Of a DNA stretch of 64,000 nucleotides, positions 24,617-38,135 are shown piece by piece. Origin of the DNA: Anthopleura xanthogrammica (Eukaryota > Cnidaria > Anthozoa > Actiniaria > Actiniidae); the NCBI GenBank assembly GCA_964019055.1, contig OZ025213.1:14760711-14824710 (forward strand). The letters are read 5' to 3'. Below the pieces are notes generated by a model, which saw nothing but the letters and a program-made list of their open reading frames with translations, ran no database searches and was not told the DNA's origin. The translations under genes were made by a program, and so were the position numbers. Every line of letters starts with the position of its first letter. Within the stretch, counting starts at the first letter, position 1.

Positions 24617-26578
24617 CAATAACTAAGAACTATTAGGCACTAACAATTTTATTTTATTTCATGGACTTGGTGTTTGCTCTCTATAATAGTAGGAAAGATA
24701 AAAGAAGAGATTTTAGGAATACACTGCATCAACCAATAGGCAATGTGCATCAATGCACTCTCAATCGAAACCGAGTCCTGCAAAAATGGAACAATGAAAT
24801 CAAAGGAAATATCAGAAAAAAATCACTATTATTTTCGTCTGTTGAATTACTTACATTCCCATAAAATGTAGAAGTAAAATTGGAAGAGGAATTTTTAGAG
24901 GAGCCAAAAAAGCATAAGGACTAAGTTTCCCATCATGCTTTGTACTAGAAATTTGAGCTCATGCACATTTGCTATTGCTACTTGGGTTCTACCCTTATAA
25001 TGGCAACCATGTTGGATGAATATAACTGCTGCCGGCTGGTGGATGTGCAAAACCTCTTATAGCTATTATGTATTTTAATCCTTTACACCCATTTTCATAA
25101 TTACATGATCCAGACAATCAAGTCGTCTGGGTTTTTGATTATGTCAATCCAATTTTCAACAGTCTGAGCTAGTAAATTTTCAATCGATGGCAGCCAAAAA
25201 CCGGCCAGACGTTTTGGGCTGTCAATTCCATAATTCATAATAATGAAAATAGGTGTATATAAAGGACTTTTGCTAACTTTTTGCCTCCTTTGGATAAGTT
25301 AAGTATCAATCTAAGTCAGACTGCATCAATCAAAAAAGCATGTCATTTATTACTACTACCACTACCCCTAAGGAAAGGATTTTTAGTTGTAGGACTATAT
25401 ATTCGACTTTGTATTGTTTTTGGTTTTCAAAAAAATAACAATCAACTAGCACACTGATTGCTCACTTCGCAACAGTAACAGCAATGATTGAGAACATTAC
25501 ATTCTACTTTGGGTAAAAAAAAAGGCAAACCAAAGGTATTGGCTAATTGTTTTATTCTAAAGTACCAGTATATGTATATTGAGTCAAATAAGTACAACTT
25601 TTAACAAGGGTGTTTAATGAACGATGCATTGTATAGTGGGAAACAATAAAGTCAATTTGTGTTTCACAACACAATGGAAAGCCATTTGAGTGTTACAACA
25701 TGTACCGAGTACCATGTCGTACAAATTACAATAACCGTTTTCTCACCGCATTTTGATTGTACTCCGCTACGTGTTTTGCTTGTCCTAATAATTTTCTCGT
25801 GTTCTATCAACCCACGCGTGCACAATTCGCGTCTTCAATTTTGGATAAGAAACGACGCAACTGAAAGTGTGCGCATGTGCTGTGTGGTCTCATAAAGCAC
25901 ATGCTCCCAATCAAGAACGCAAGATTTACAACAGTTATTTTATAATTACTTATAGACCATTTTCCAATTTGTACAATACCGCTATGTTCCTTGACTATAC
26001 ATGTATAGACTCATTTACTCTGGTTGGCCTCATTTCAAGCATCAGAATTATAATCACAAATTCCATGGACCTTAACTGGAAAATATGAAAATTCTACACA
26101 AAATCGTGGCTAACTAACCCTGAGCAACAGAGAGCTCGAAACAGGAGTAATAAGGTTGCTAAGGGACTTGTCAGAAATTAGCAAGGGGGAGGGGGATGGA
26201 AAAAGGAAATGCTTATGACTTTTTGAGCCCTTGAAAAGGGAGGGTCATGAAAAAATAGGCAGTGAAAAAGGGAGGGTCACACAGTTGACGGGGGTTAAAA
26301 TTTCTCTAGATAAAAACTACTCTAGTCAGTGAACAGTATCTTGGGAAGAGGTGAGAGAGGGAAAGGCTCACATAGAACATATAGAACTTGTTCACAGGCT
26401 AGAACTACTCAAGCCAGTTGTTTTCCAAACTTTCTTCAAAGAAATGCCATTGAGAACTGAGTACGTACTTCTTTTAAAAATCCCACTGCATGGGGTGCGA
26501 CTGAAAAGCTGAAATGAGTATAAAGCTTCTTTTGGCCGAGCTAAAATCATACGTGCATCATCCCGCATGATTAAACTG

Positions 26579-27455
26579 TTACGGGATAAAAAGACCACGT
26601 ATTCTTGGAGATTGTAGAAATATTGCCATAGCAGATGCTGACCCAATAACAATTGATACAACCAAAAGCACTCGATCAAGAACACGGGCAGCATCTTGCC
26701 ACTCCTTCCTACGTATTTCTTCGTTCATGCGCTCGGAAAGTTGTAAACGATGAACAATCATAGGATCATTTGGTGTTTGCTCTGCGTTAGAGTTGTCCTC
26801 GTCCTGGCATCCTCTCATCGACCTTCTTCGTGGAATGTTATTACAAGGTACTGAGCCGTTTGGAGCCACAAGTTGGTCTCTTTGAGTAGAGCGTGCTTGT
26901 GCACTGTTTTCCATTAGGTCCATGTCAAAATCTAGTGATTCGCGATCAAATTCATAAACTTCATTTCTTCTCACGTCCGAGGACTTGAAAGTCATCATGT
27001 TAATCATGGCTTCCTCATGCTGTGTCTCCATTATTTCTCGGGACGTACAACGAGGTTTGCATTTAACTAGAGGCGCCAGCCAACCCAGCACTAGTTTCCG
27101 AAACCAAGCTGGCATCTCTGTTTTGCGGTGATAGATGTTAAGAATAATGCATGTATGGAAACTGAGTAATACATGGCTAAGTACAAACCAAGACAAAAAA
27201 AAGGGTTAGAGTTATGCCCGAGCTAACTTTATCACTTGGCCGTCTCTCTAATTACTCTTGCTTGGCTGGGGTTATGAAGTCACTGACAAATCCTTAATTA
27301 TTTAATTATTCAATATTCAATAACATCTATGTAACCTAATATGTATTAATTGTAATTATTTAGCTGACCTCCACTGTAATTCAGTCGTCAGTCTGCAATT
27401 GTGGTTGAATTAAACATATTATTATTACTATTATTATTATTACTATTATTATTAC

Positions 27456-27507
<52 letters not shown>

Positions 27508-30500
27508 ATTATAATTATTACTACTACTGATAGACACAAGATGGTTAAAATTCTAGATACCTACCAAGTAGCGGAAAGTGCTCAGAGCTTGATGGTAATT
27601 TTTCCGATGTTAGTTCTTGAAACACCGCCATAGACAGCAAAATAGTAATACCCAGTCCCACTCTTTCTCCTGATTCGGCAGGGAGAATGAACTCCAAAAA
27701 TATTGTACAAGCAATCAGAGTGCACGGCAGAATCAAGTTCATAACGTAGTAGTAGGTACGGCGTTGTAAACGAAGAGAAATCGTGACTTCAGCGACTGGA
27801 CTCTCAGACCAAACAAATTTTACCTATGTTAATTATGGCTATAAATTAGTGTCTCGCTCTTCAATCAGGTTTTCTTTCTATTCGATCACTCAATAGCTGA
27901 AGCAGCTACAACAAGCTAAGTGGCAGATTTTGGGGATGTAGGGGCGCATGCCCCCCGTTTGTGAATCCTAGGACATTATTCACACTCACCGCTGGGCCCC
28001 AATTTATATTGACTAATTCGAGTAATCTTTACAATTGATATTCGTTTGGACAAATCTTATATCCTATATAACCTATTGGTTGATTATATTTAAATGTTTT
28101 CGTAAGAAGACTGAAGATGTCTTTCATCCTTAGTGGTCAATGATGCCCCCCCCCCCCTTTTAAATCCTACTAATATTTGCCACTGTAGCATTACTTCTTC
28201 TATAGGTTCTTGTTCTTTCCGATTGGAAAACCAAGAAATCCCCGAGATTTGCAATATATGAATGAAAAAAATGTAGCCATACCTCTCTCCTTTCAATGGT
28301 TGCAAATAGTACTCTCCATTCTTCGTTTTCTTGGAAGAATTTGGTATCTTTTGGGCTGCGTGACACTCGGTTGTTGCCAACGACCAGATCGAGGCTTTTG
28401 ATATCACGTGTCCAAGAAGCAAACACGAGGTCACACGTCTGCTCATCAAAAGGGAAATACTTGACATCAAGCACACACATACTGTTGTAAATCGCAGGTG
28501 CACGCCATGTGTTATTCCCGTCATATTTGACAAGGACTTTCGTATTGAAGACACTTACTCCCTCATCTCTGTCATCAGCACTTTAAAAATAAACAATACA
28601 TATGGATAACTATATCATAATTATAAACGTAATGAAGTGGGTTTGGAAAATAGTCCCTTTCACAGTTCCCTGCACCATCTTGAAAGGTAGCCGTACCTTT
28701 GCATCAAAGCGAGACAGACGGTGAGTTTGCTAGAGACATGTAAATAATCAGGGGCGTAGGCAGAGGGGGGCTCCAGGGGGCCCGCGCCCCCTGCTCCATC
28801 AAGTCGTGTTTGCCATTTCTTTGGTTGGCCGATTTTTGATCGCCGTTTTTTCCGTTTGATCGCCGTTTTTTCCGTTGTTCTGAAAACCGGTTTTGGCCCC
28901 CCCCCCCCCTAAGGAAAACTCCTAGCTACGCCCCTGAATAATTGTCCAATGAGGTGTTAAAAAAAGGTATGTGTCATTGAAGCTCACCTAGTCAGGTCTG
29001 TTAGCGACAAAAATAGCGAAGATCGTGCACTTTTGAATACAAGCACCAAACTTGGCACAAATGTTTGTTTGGGCATACTAAACAGATTAAGGGGTGGGTG
29101 CAAAAATGATGGTCGGGGGAGGCACGCCACACTTTCAACTTGATGGATAAACTTCATCAAAATTTATATGAAACGAAAAAAATTATTTCAACTTTTAACA
29201 TTAACATGGAAGAGCTGTTTACAAAAGCAGAAAGGCGTTTACAGTTTGTAGATCTTTAACTCTTTGTTGCAGAGATATCGAAAGTTTTCCAAATATGCAA
29301 ATTTGGGACTTCATAGGGAATTCGTTTTATCGTTTTCGATTCTTGTTTTAAGTCCCTCTTTTTCTTTAAATAACGAAGTATTAAATATAGACTTCTTAAA
29401 TGTTCCACTTGAAATAGTGGTGAAAAGTGAATGTTTAGCTATTTATAGCTTAGTTCAGTTTGCATGGACACATGCACCATGAATATAAACTGTACCAATA
29501 ATGACAGATCCGTGGCGCAGGAACGTACTTGTTGTACAGTATGATATCTGGCACCCACAGCATGTTAGCAGGTACACTAATCTCTTTGATGTTGTCAAAC
29601 TCTGTCGGGGTCCAAGTCAGCAAAGGGTTATTCCATTCCTACAACAAACAAGAGTAATGTCATGCATGACCGCTAGAGATGTTCATGAGTAGACTTTGTC
29701 CCGGGGACGCCGCAAGGGGGAGGGAGTCATATATGAGAGAGATGTCTTTGTTAGTGGTATTACTTATTGTGAATACAATCTTGGGAATTCATGTTTTTTT
29801 TTAAATATTTTTAGCATAAAAATCGAGTGGTTTTAGGTTGTTTGATAATTATGCCGACATATATACTACTTATCGGAGAGTCTTTCCCTTCCTTCCTCCC
29901 TCGCCCTCTCTGCAGTTGAGTAAACGCAATAGACTATGGTTGATGAAACTAACTAACCTCTCTTAGCCATAAATGTGTTTTTATACTTTGCTCCTTTTCA
30001 TTCTGTAGGAGAAAAATAACCCAAAATAACATTTATCAACATTGCACATAAACGTCATCGCGCATAAGCAAGCTTTATGCTCATCAGTGTCAGGTAATTG
30101 TTAGCAGCTTGATCAAATTACTGAGATTAAATTTCTTGCCTTTTGCTTTGTTTCACGACCTAACAAACTCCTTGGTTAGGCATATCGCTTTTGATCTCAA
30201 CATTTCATCGTCAAATAATTTCTAGTTTTGGCACTAACCACTTTTGCTAGTCCTAGCAAATGAGCATCAAATTCCACTTTTATTGGTTTGGATCTATCAA
30301 CCACAGGTTGTACCAGTCGCCTCTCTTTATAATTCTTGAACAAATGCCTGAACAATCGTTCTTCTTCTGTTTCATTCCCACTTAAAACTAAAAATGATCA
30401 GGTAATTAATAAGAGACTTCTTAGCGGGCCCTGTTGCCACATTGCCTTTTTCCTTTCCGTTAGAGTAACACATAATCCCTGGTATCGTATGTTTCATTGT

Positions 30501-33500
30501 TTAATAATAGATCAGTTATCAATATGTTTAAAGTGGGACGACGATGAAATGAATGTAGTTAATCTTTTTACATTTTTGACATCCTCACAGCATTCACACT
30601 AATATTTTAAAACTATTTTGTGGTACGATAAAGGGAACGTTCTCAAAACAAGTTTTATTTCTCAGATTTGGTTTCCGCCATTATTCAAACGTGTCTCTTT
30701 GTGACGTCAGTTTCTCAACATTGATAACCCTCATACACCCTATGAAAAAAGAGTAAAACACTGGGAACGAGCACCATGAATGATCAATGATTTCAAAAAA
30801 CTCCCGCGAGAAACAAGAGAGTTGTAGCTTTTGCCTGGATATATTACCAGGTGATTTATGGGTAGAACCCATTACGTGCCGGCAAACCAAGCAAAGCTTG
30901 TATGGCCAAGTGGTGAACATTGTGATGGTTGGCGCTTTAAGCGTCATTCAACACCTTGCATGAAAAAAAGATTACCACATACTGAGTACCACCGTGACAG
31001 TTAGGAAGACTGAATAAATTCTACTGTCAGAACAAAACATATATAAATCGATTCAATTAGATTTATTACTACCGTCTTGTTGCTAGGTAACGTAAATTAC
31101 TGTGATTGGTGCAGTGTCAATAAGCAAATTTTAATATTTTAATTTAAAAAAAAGCTAGAAGTGGAAGTTATTCATGCTATCATAATTATACTAACAGAGG
31201 GAAAATACTTCTGTCGATCAAATAATTCAAAGGGTATTTTTAATATTCTAGTTTTTTTCACCAATAGGGCTGCGTGGCAGTGACGTCAAACTCAGACAAA
31301 CAAACCGACTTTATCATCTCCTCGAGTCCGATTTCTGCCGTTTGGTTTTTGATGACAACTTTTTTTGAAAAGCAATGCTTTGTAGTCTTTTCAGTATAAT
31401 ATTAAGCTTGTCTGAGTCATGCATCTATTAAGCGGGCTATTTTTAGAATAGCCATGCAGCCCTATTATCCATTCATTGGCAACCATCTTAAAGCAAAAAA
31501 TTCTTTTTTAAATAAAAGTTTATACTTTGCACTATTCTCAATCTAAACTGACTTCATATAAAGTAAGAGACATCCTGATGAAAGATTTCGATTGAATAAA
31601 TTAATTTTCAGTTTGTGGTTTGTTGGTTTAGCGAATTAGAACGTGTCACTGAGTGTCGGTTCAATCCACTATCAAAAGACCGATTTGATTCAGGTGGTCA
31701 TCCAACATGCATGCGTTAAAACCCGATGAGTGTTAAATGAATGAATGGATGGATGGATGGATGGATGGATGGATGGATGGATGGATGGATGGATGGATGG
31801 ATGGATGGATGGATGGATGGATGGATGGATGGATGGATGGATGGATGGATGGATGGATGGATGGATGGATGGATGGATGGATGGATGGATGGATGGATGG
31901 ATGGATGGATGGATGGATGGATGGATGGATGGATGGATGGATGGATGGATGGATGGATGGATGGATGGATGGATGGATGGATGGATGGATGGATGGATGG
32001 ATGGATGGATGGATGGATGGATGGATGGATGGATGGATGGATGGATGGATGGATGGATGGATGGATGGATGGATGGATGGATGGATGGATGGATGGATGG
32101 ATGGATGGATGGATGGATGGATGGATGGATGGATGGATGGATGGATGGATGGATGGATGGATGGATGGATGGATGGATGGATGGATGGATGGATGGATGG
32201 ATGGATGGATGGATGGATGGATGGATGGATGGATGGATGGATGGATGGATGGATGGATGGATGGATGGATGGATGGATGGATGGATGGATGGATGGATGG
32301 ATGGATGGATGGATGGATGGATGGATGGATGGATGGATGGATGGATGGATGGATGGATGGATGGATGGATGGATGGATGGATGGATGGATGGATGGATGG
32401 ATGGATGGATGGATGGATGGATGGATGGATGGATGGATGGATGGATGGATGGATGGATGGATGGATGGATGGATAAACATAAATAGATAAATAAATAAAT
32501 AAATATGAATAAATAAACAAATAAATACTGATAAAAAATAGACATCTTTAAGGTTTAAAAACTCGGTTACTTTGCTTGAACCTAAATGCAATAAAAGTAT
32601 CCATCTTAGGATAGAACAAGAACTTGAAAAGAAGCCTGCTAACTAAATGAGTCTTAAATATTATGGTGGCCGGTATCAATGAACTATGAAAAGCATATCA
32701 GAAGTTATGGGATGTCACCCCTGATATTTCTTTTGAGTTGCCTATCACTAGGGCTTTCAGAAAGAAATATCAGAGATGATATCCCAGATGATATCCCATA
32801 ATTTCTTACGTGTTTTTGATATATACTTATATATATGCATGAAAGGGTTAGTTTTTGCATACATCTACATCTACACATACATGCTATTTCAAAAAACGTC
32901 GAATACTGAATACTGCATACTGAATACTGCATACTGAATAGTGCATTCCAAGACCAAAATGCATTTTGGTTCATGTAATATTGTCTAAAGTAAAATAAAT
33001 AATTATTATTTATTTTATTTTTAGTGCATTCCATCCGAAACAATATACTTGCTACATATAGAGAGCAAATCACTGTATATTTACTTTTTATTTCAAATTA
33101 ATGAGACCCACAATGCCCTTTGGTTTTGGAATGCTCTCGGCTTGAAATACCGCGGCAATACATACTAAAGAACGTATACCGAGAGCTCACACGAAGGGTT
33201 TCCATTTAAGCACTTTATCTAAAATCATATACTCTGCCTTTAAAATGTCCTTTTTTCATCGAGCTTTCAGGCAACACGTCAACCAAGAGCCTGGCTACTT
33301 AACTATGACTGCATGTGTAATAGAGGAATCTGGAAGATATCGGGCTAAGCCTGCCTATTTCTTGATGCCGCCATTTTTTCTATATTTAAACGAGTGTTAT
33401 AATGATGGAATGAATTCATGCTCTTGTATGTTCTTTTGATTTCTAACATTTATAACCAAGTGTCTGTTTCTAAGACATACGGTTGAGCAGGAAGTTCTTC

Positions 33501-34882
33501 CTGAGTTATCATGTTCAGTTGGAGGCTGTACATGATGCCGGCTCAGTGGCATAAAATAAGACCAGAAGTAAGGAGCATAGGAAACACACGTCTTAACGTT
33601 ATAAACAACTTTCCTTTACCTCGTTACCTTAAGCATTATATACCCATGACGGTCTGTTCGTTCAGACCTTTTCAGACATAATGCAGCCTTATTTAAATGA
33701 TAGCATGTTTTGCGGTGATTAATACAATTAGGATATTTTTCTTTAAACCATAGATTTCTAGGTCAAAGTGATATTAATAATCGACCCTGATTCACAACTG
33801 TAAACGACAAAAGGTAGCACGGCATATATAATATCCAAGGGTACTATGATCTTTCAAACATTATATACCCATGCCGGCCGGTAAATCATTGGATTGATCC
33901 GGAGGGAATGGTATGAATAATATCTGTTTTAAAATGATATAGGTTTCTTATTTCAAATTGTGTTCCGTTCCCGCATTCAACTTTCTTTACAGGCCAAAAT
34001 TAAAAATATTGTCAAGGGCACACTACAATTTTTGATAAACTTGGTTTATGAAGCCCATCAGGACTAACATATATGCATAAAAAATAATTTCGGTGTATTT
34101 TTATCTGATAGCAAGGGAGATTAAAATGCTCATAGCCGCTAACCGGTAGCTCTTTCACTCACTGTACACTAGCATATATAAACACATCAAGCCACTGAAT
34201 GAATTCTTAGAAAAACCATCAAGAAAAATCATCGGTTGTAGTTGCTACCAAGAGTATGATATATTCTTGTTTTCATTGCTTTTTTCGCTCATGTACTGAC
34301 ACGTGAAATAGTGAAATGGTGTTATCTAAAATGTTTTCGATTAAAATGCAGAAAAAAACTAAGATAGCAGTTAGTTTCATTTCTGGAAAGGTAAACGAAA
34401 AAGAGCAAATGTATGCGCGGCGGATAACCACAATATAGAATGAGATTTAATGGCTTAACAAACATTTTAGGTTTTTAGTAGTCGAATGGACTCAATCTTT
34501 TTTAAGTTCATGTCATATTCAAGTAAAGACCAATATGTTCACTTATTATATATTGAACATAATGAAATATCGTGGCCAAATGATGGGATCCGGTTTTTAT
34601 GGCTTAGAACACAGGTAACTCTTTTCCAGTTTTATTTCTCTCGACTGAGACCATAGCTAAAATCTACTGCTATCTTGTGCATAGGACTTTAGTCAATCAT
34701 CGCCAGTAAAACTGGAGTAACTAAAACTAGTTCGGATCGAGATAATAAACTAGTTTGTACTGTATGACAATAAGACAAAATGTCTGAAATAAATTACCTT
34801 CAGTGAAAGACGGCATCGAAGAACTCGTAATGGTGAAGGAGGGAGCGATGAATGTTGTTATCATTACAATGGTTATCCACAT
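26579..34882 (-). CDS. Cys-loop ligand-gated ion channel subunit (nicotinic acetylcholine receptor-like)
   Basis: Seven exons: 34882-34798, 30387-30239, 30002-29958, 29638-29529, 28580-28283, 27823-27561 (or 27565) and 27176-26579; about 515 residues. Exons of 45 and 110 nt match the conserved third and fourth exons of animal nicotinic receptor genes. Exon 1 encodes a signal peptide ([17 protein letters not shown]). Seen next: [12 protein letters not shown], loop [10 protein letters not shown], a Cys loop with 13 residues between cysteines ([15 protein letters not shown]), TM1 ending before NLILPC, and TM2 preceded by GER, the glutamate ring expected of cation channels. TM4 is [19 protein letters not shown] near the C-terminus. 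Loop C lacks vicinal cysteines, so it resembles a non-alpha subunit. TM3 is short and the exon 6/7 junction is ambiguous; the more standard donor (27565) gives AMYYSVSI and then a stop, while the donor after 27561 keeps the frame. It forms pentameric channels in the plasma membrane by family analogy. Confidence 0.87.
27418..27525. repeat. (ATT)n/(ACT)n trinucleotide tract
   Basis: About 105 bases of ATT repeats with occasional ACT, inside the intron between the TM1-TM2 exon and the last exon of the Cys-loop receptor gene. Confidence 0.95.
28749..28936. mobile_element. MITE with CAGGGGCGTAG ends
   Basis: Inverted ends CAGGGGCGTAG and CTACGCCCCTG bound a 188-bp, GC-rich segment, flanked on each side by AATAAT (28743-28748 and 28937-28942). 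The end sequence resembles hAT-type termini, but the repeat is 6 bp rather than the 8 bp usual for hAT, so the class is uncertain. Inside is a short tandem GATCGCCGTTTTTTCCGTT. It sits in an intron of the Cys-loop receptor gene. Confidence 0.75.
31741..32475. repeat. (ATGG)n microsatellite
   Basis: About 735 bases of ATGG repeat, roughly 183 copies with no interruption visible, followed by an A-rich AAATA tail. The Met-Asp-Gly-Trp and Ile-His-Pro-Ser open frames across it are repeat artefacts. Confidence 0.99.
32700..32862. mobile_element. Degraded relative of the fold-back element at 37910-38135
   Basis: Shares TCAGAA-TTATGGGAT-TCA, CTGATATT, the CACTAGGGCTTTC/CACTAGAGCTTTC block and GATATCCCATAATTTCT with the element at 37910-38135. 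One outer arm is missing. Confidence 0.65.
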
Positions 34883-37800
34883 GTTTTTTTAGTTCACAAC
34901 CCTGCAAAGCTAAAAACAAAATGACATTATTGTTTGGTAGAATAACCTGAACAAAATTAAGAGCCGTGGTTGAGTACGCGGGTCATGATGGCAATTAGCA
35001 AATAGAACTCTCACTTTCGCAGAGATGCGATTTTTGACGTCATTAGTCCCGATTATTTGTCTGACTGATTTGAATCCATTCTTCCACTGAAGTTCTTAGT
35101 GAAATGGGAGAAATAGGCGACTGAAAAAACGAAAATTCTGTCGTGTTATTCTTTGTGGAGAATATGAATAGACCATAAGCAAGGACATCAGAGTAAAAGC
35201 GAACACACTGACAAGGGAGACAAGTCAGTTGAAGTTTCTTAATTTGTATAGTAATGAAAACATTAGATTTCAGGCGAAATCGAATTTGTACCGACAAGGG
35301 GCTTTGAAACAAGTGTCTTACGATCTAGGTGCTGTATCTATATGATCTGCGATCACAACCTATAATTACAACGAAAAAGGCTGCAGGAAATAAAAGATGC
35401 ATGCGACTATACAATATTATGAGGGGAGGGGGGAGGCTTAGTCCATAATTTGCATCAGATGCTTTTGTATAGCATAAGTGATGTCCTACTTTTGTGCTCA
35501 TTCACATACAAGATATTAAAAGGAAACTGTGGTCTCACTCCTGCTCGTGTATTAAACACTTCATATACTTAAAAACTCATGAAAATAATTTAAAAAACCT
35601 TTGATCGAATTCGAGCGACAATACGCGTCACGAAGATGGACTTTTTTTACTACGATAGAAGTTTCTGCGTTCCCACTTTTATGCGTGGTCAGTCTAAAAA
35701 GGCTCACGCTAGTTGAAGACAGTGTACCAATTTAAAGAAATGGTCATTAGTTGAGGAGATGTTGCGAGAGAAACCCTCCATTATTTCGAGCAAAAACTCC
35801 CACATGTGAAAAACGGCAAGTAAATGTAAAATGTTTAAAAAAAGCATTTTAGATCCTTGTGCTTATACTACATTGCTAACTGCTGTACCAGGAGGTATTT
35901 CAGAGCAGAAGTGATGTGTAAGAATGGTTTCATAAGTATAACGGTGAATTCTTTGACTGGATCTCTTCATGAAAAGTCCTTTCACACTCGTAGCTCTTTT
36001 TTCTGAGGCTCTTTGAGTCTCTGAAATATGAATTCATTACGAGGTAGAAAATGTACGTCTTTCAGACATTAACATTTTATATCGCCTCTTTTTAACTCAG
36101 CATGTCACACGTCATCTTTTACTTGAGTTTAAATAAACATCATAAAGATCAAATTTCCTCAAGTATGAAATAAAATTGATTTTGACATTTTCTGAGGATT
36201 TCGGCTAGCCGGCTATTGGATTTGAGGATTTTCTAAGTAACAGTAAACTCCAACGTACGTGAAAGGTACCCTATATATAGTGTGGCATGTACACACTGTA
36301 GTACACACTGTAGTATGTATGTTTACGATTGACATGTAAGTGCAAATTTCATAGAAAAAATACTCTTCTCTGAAAATCATGTCTTAAGTTTAATATCCTT
36401 TCTCTACCGGATATATTGTCCTGTTGAATCAGTGAATGTACATGGCCTAGGCTTGCATGCAATGGTGTGCTTTGCGCCCTTTACAATTAAAACTGTATTA
36501 GGATCATCATAGTAATAAGTGAATATGTGAATAAACATGGTTATGAAGATAAAAAGAATATAGTGCTAGTCAAAGGTTGCTTTTTCTTGGAAATCAATTT
36601 CAATAATGATCATGATTATAATGATCTTGATGATAAAGACAACTGAATAATAATAATGATGGTCATAATGATGATGATAATGTCGTCATAAGGTGTGAAA
36701 AGGTGTTGAAGCTGCGTTTCACTGTTCAATTAAATCTTCCATCACGTGAACACTCATTATAGACCTATTTACCTTCGTATGCAAATTGCCCATTTCAGAC
36801 ATGACATTTCCTTGAGAAATGTTCTTTTATTAAAATATTTACACATGAAATATTCAACTCCTCAGAGTGGCATCACGTGGTCTGAAATGGGCACAACAAA
36901 CAACGAAGGTAAAGAGCTTTATTCTCTCGCAAAGCATAGGTTAAACCAACCAACTGGATATCAATACGAATCTAATGAATTCAGTTGTATTCGTGTAATG
37001 CCATCAAAACATAAAAGCCAATCCGAGTTTATTTGAGAAAATATTTAATGAAAAGGTTTAGTATCCTATATCTTTTAGTTCATTAAGATAAGTTTAGCGC
37101 TTTTGAAGGGACACTAGTGATTGGACAGGAGAGCCAAAAAGCAAATTAACTTCCGCTCTTCTATATTGAAATCCATTCGATATTTCATTCCAAATTACAA
37201 CTTTTTCAATGAATGATTGACAACCTACCATTATCTTCCAATCAACACAATATTCAGTGTTTGGCCCAGTCTTTTAGTAATTTAAAACAAATCACACAGC
37301 TTCAGTATTTATCTACCATTGAAATAGGCAATATAAATTACAAGTTTATTATTACAAAAGAAGAATGATCATAAATCAAGCGCAAAAGATAGAAGACAAA
37401 ATTCATGTTTTTCTTGCACTGAAATGTGTTTCGATAATGAAGCATGTTAATTCGAAGTACTTAATTGAAGTACTTTTACTGACTGATAATCCTTAAAGCT
37501 TTAAAAACCCGAAATGACATCGAAAAACCATTAATTTTCGATGAAACCGATAACTGAAATCAACATCAGTCGGAGATAAAGAAATAACTAAAAACTAAAA
37601 AAGATGAAAAGTTTTGCTTTATGCTAAACTGTATTATCTATCTTAAATGACGATTCCAATAAATATGGGAATAAAACAGGAATTGATGAGTGACTGATGC
37701 TTCTAGCAGATAACTCCTAGGAATCATCAAATTCAAGATCAACAGTGAGTCATTCTAAGTTTTGTAATATTGGTTATGGTTTGAATGTTTAGTTGAATAT

Positions 37801-37909
37801 ATTCAAACCCTTCAACGTTAGTAAATTTAACAGAGACACTCCATATCAATAAGTACGCAACCAATCAGAATGGTAGTTCTTTTTCCTATAAATATATATA
37901 TATATATAC

Positions 37910-38135
37910 ACAGCCTTTTGCAAAAATTATGGCCGTTCCAAGTATATATACAAGTATATCAAAAGTATATCAGAAATTATGGGATATCATCGCTGATATT
38001 TTTTCGGGTTTGCTGTCACTAGAGCTTTCTGAAAAAAATATCAGGAATGATATCCCATAATTTCTGATCAGCAGACGCACTTTTGATATACTTGTACATA
38101 TACTTGAAACGGCCATAATTTTTGCAAAAGGCTGT
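37910..38135. mobile_element. MITE with long terminal inverted repeats
   Basis: ACAGCCTTTTGCAAAAATTA at the left end is matched by TAATTTTTGCAAAAGGCTGT at the right. Pairing extends through GGCCGTT-CAAGTATAT and, further in, ATCAGAAATTATGGGATATC against GATATCCCATAATTTCTGAT. Almost the whole 226 bp folds on itself. Flanks are TATATA, compatible with a TA target. No coding capacity. Confidence 0.85.

Larger units (their letters stand above)
22895..26578. other. Intergenic region, repeat-rich
   Basis: No gene recognised. Holds two related TA-flanked MITEs (23749-23877, 24027-24171), a larger fold-back (24196-24616), a weak fold-back near 25078-25266, and a relative of the repeat seen at 9093-9175 (25867-25950). 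Open frames at 24661 and 25659 show no domain. Confidence 0.5.
30388..34797 (-). other. Intron 1 of the Cys-loop receptor gene
   Basis: A 4.4-kb intron between the signal-peptide exon and the second exon. Contains the (ATGG)n array at 31741-32475 and a fold-back relative near 32700-32860. No further exon is apparent. Confidence 0.75.

Noticed and set aside
30681..30947. 88-codon minus-strand frame in intron 1 of the Cys-loop gene
   Set aside because: No domain, and the signal-peptide exon at 34798-34882 fits the phase instead.
31690..32591. Several 240-290-codon frames of Ile-His-Pro-Ser and Met-Asp-Gly-Trp repeats
   Set aside because: Open only because the ATGG microsatellite has no stop in any frame.
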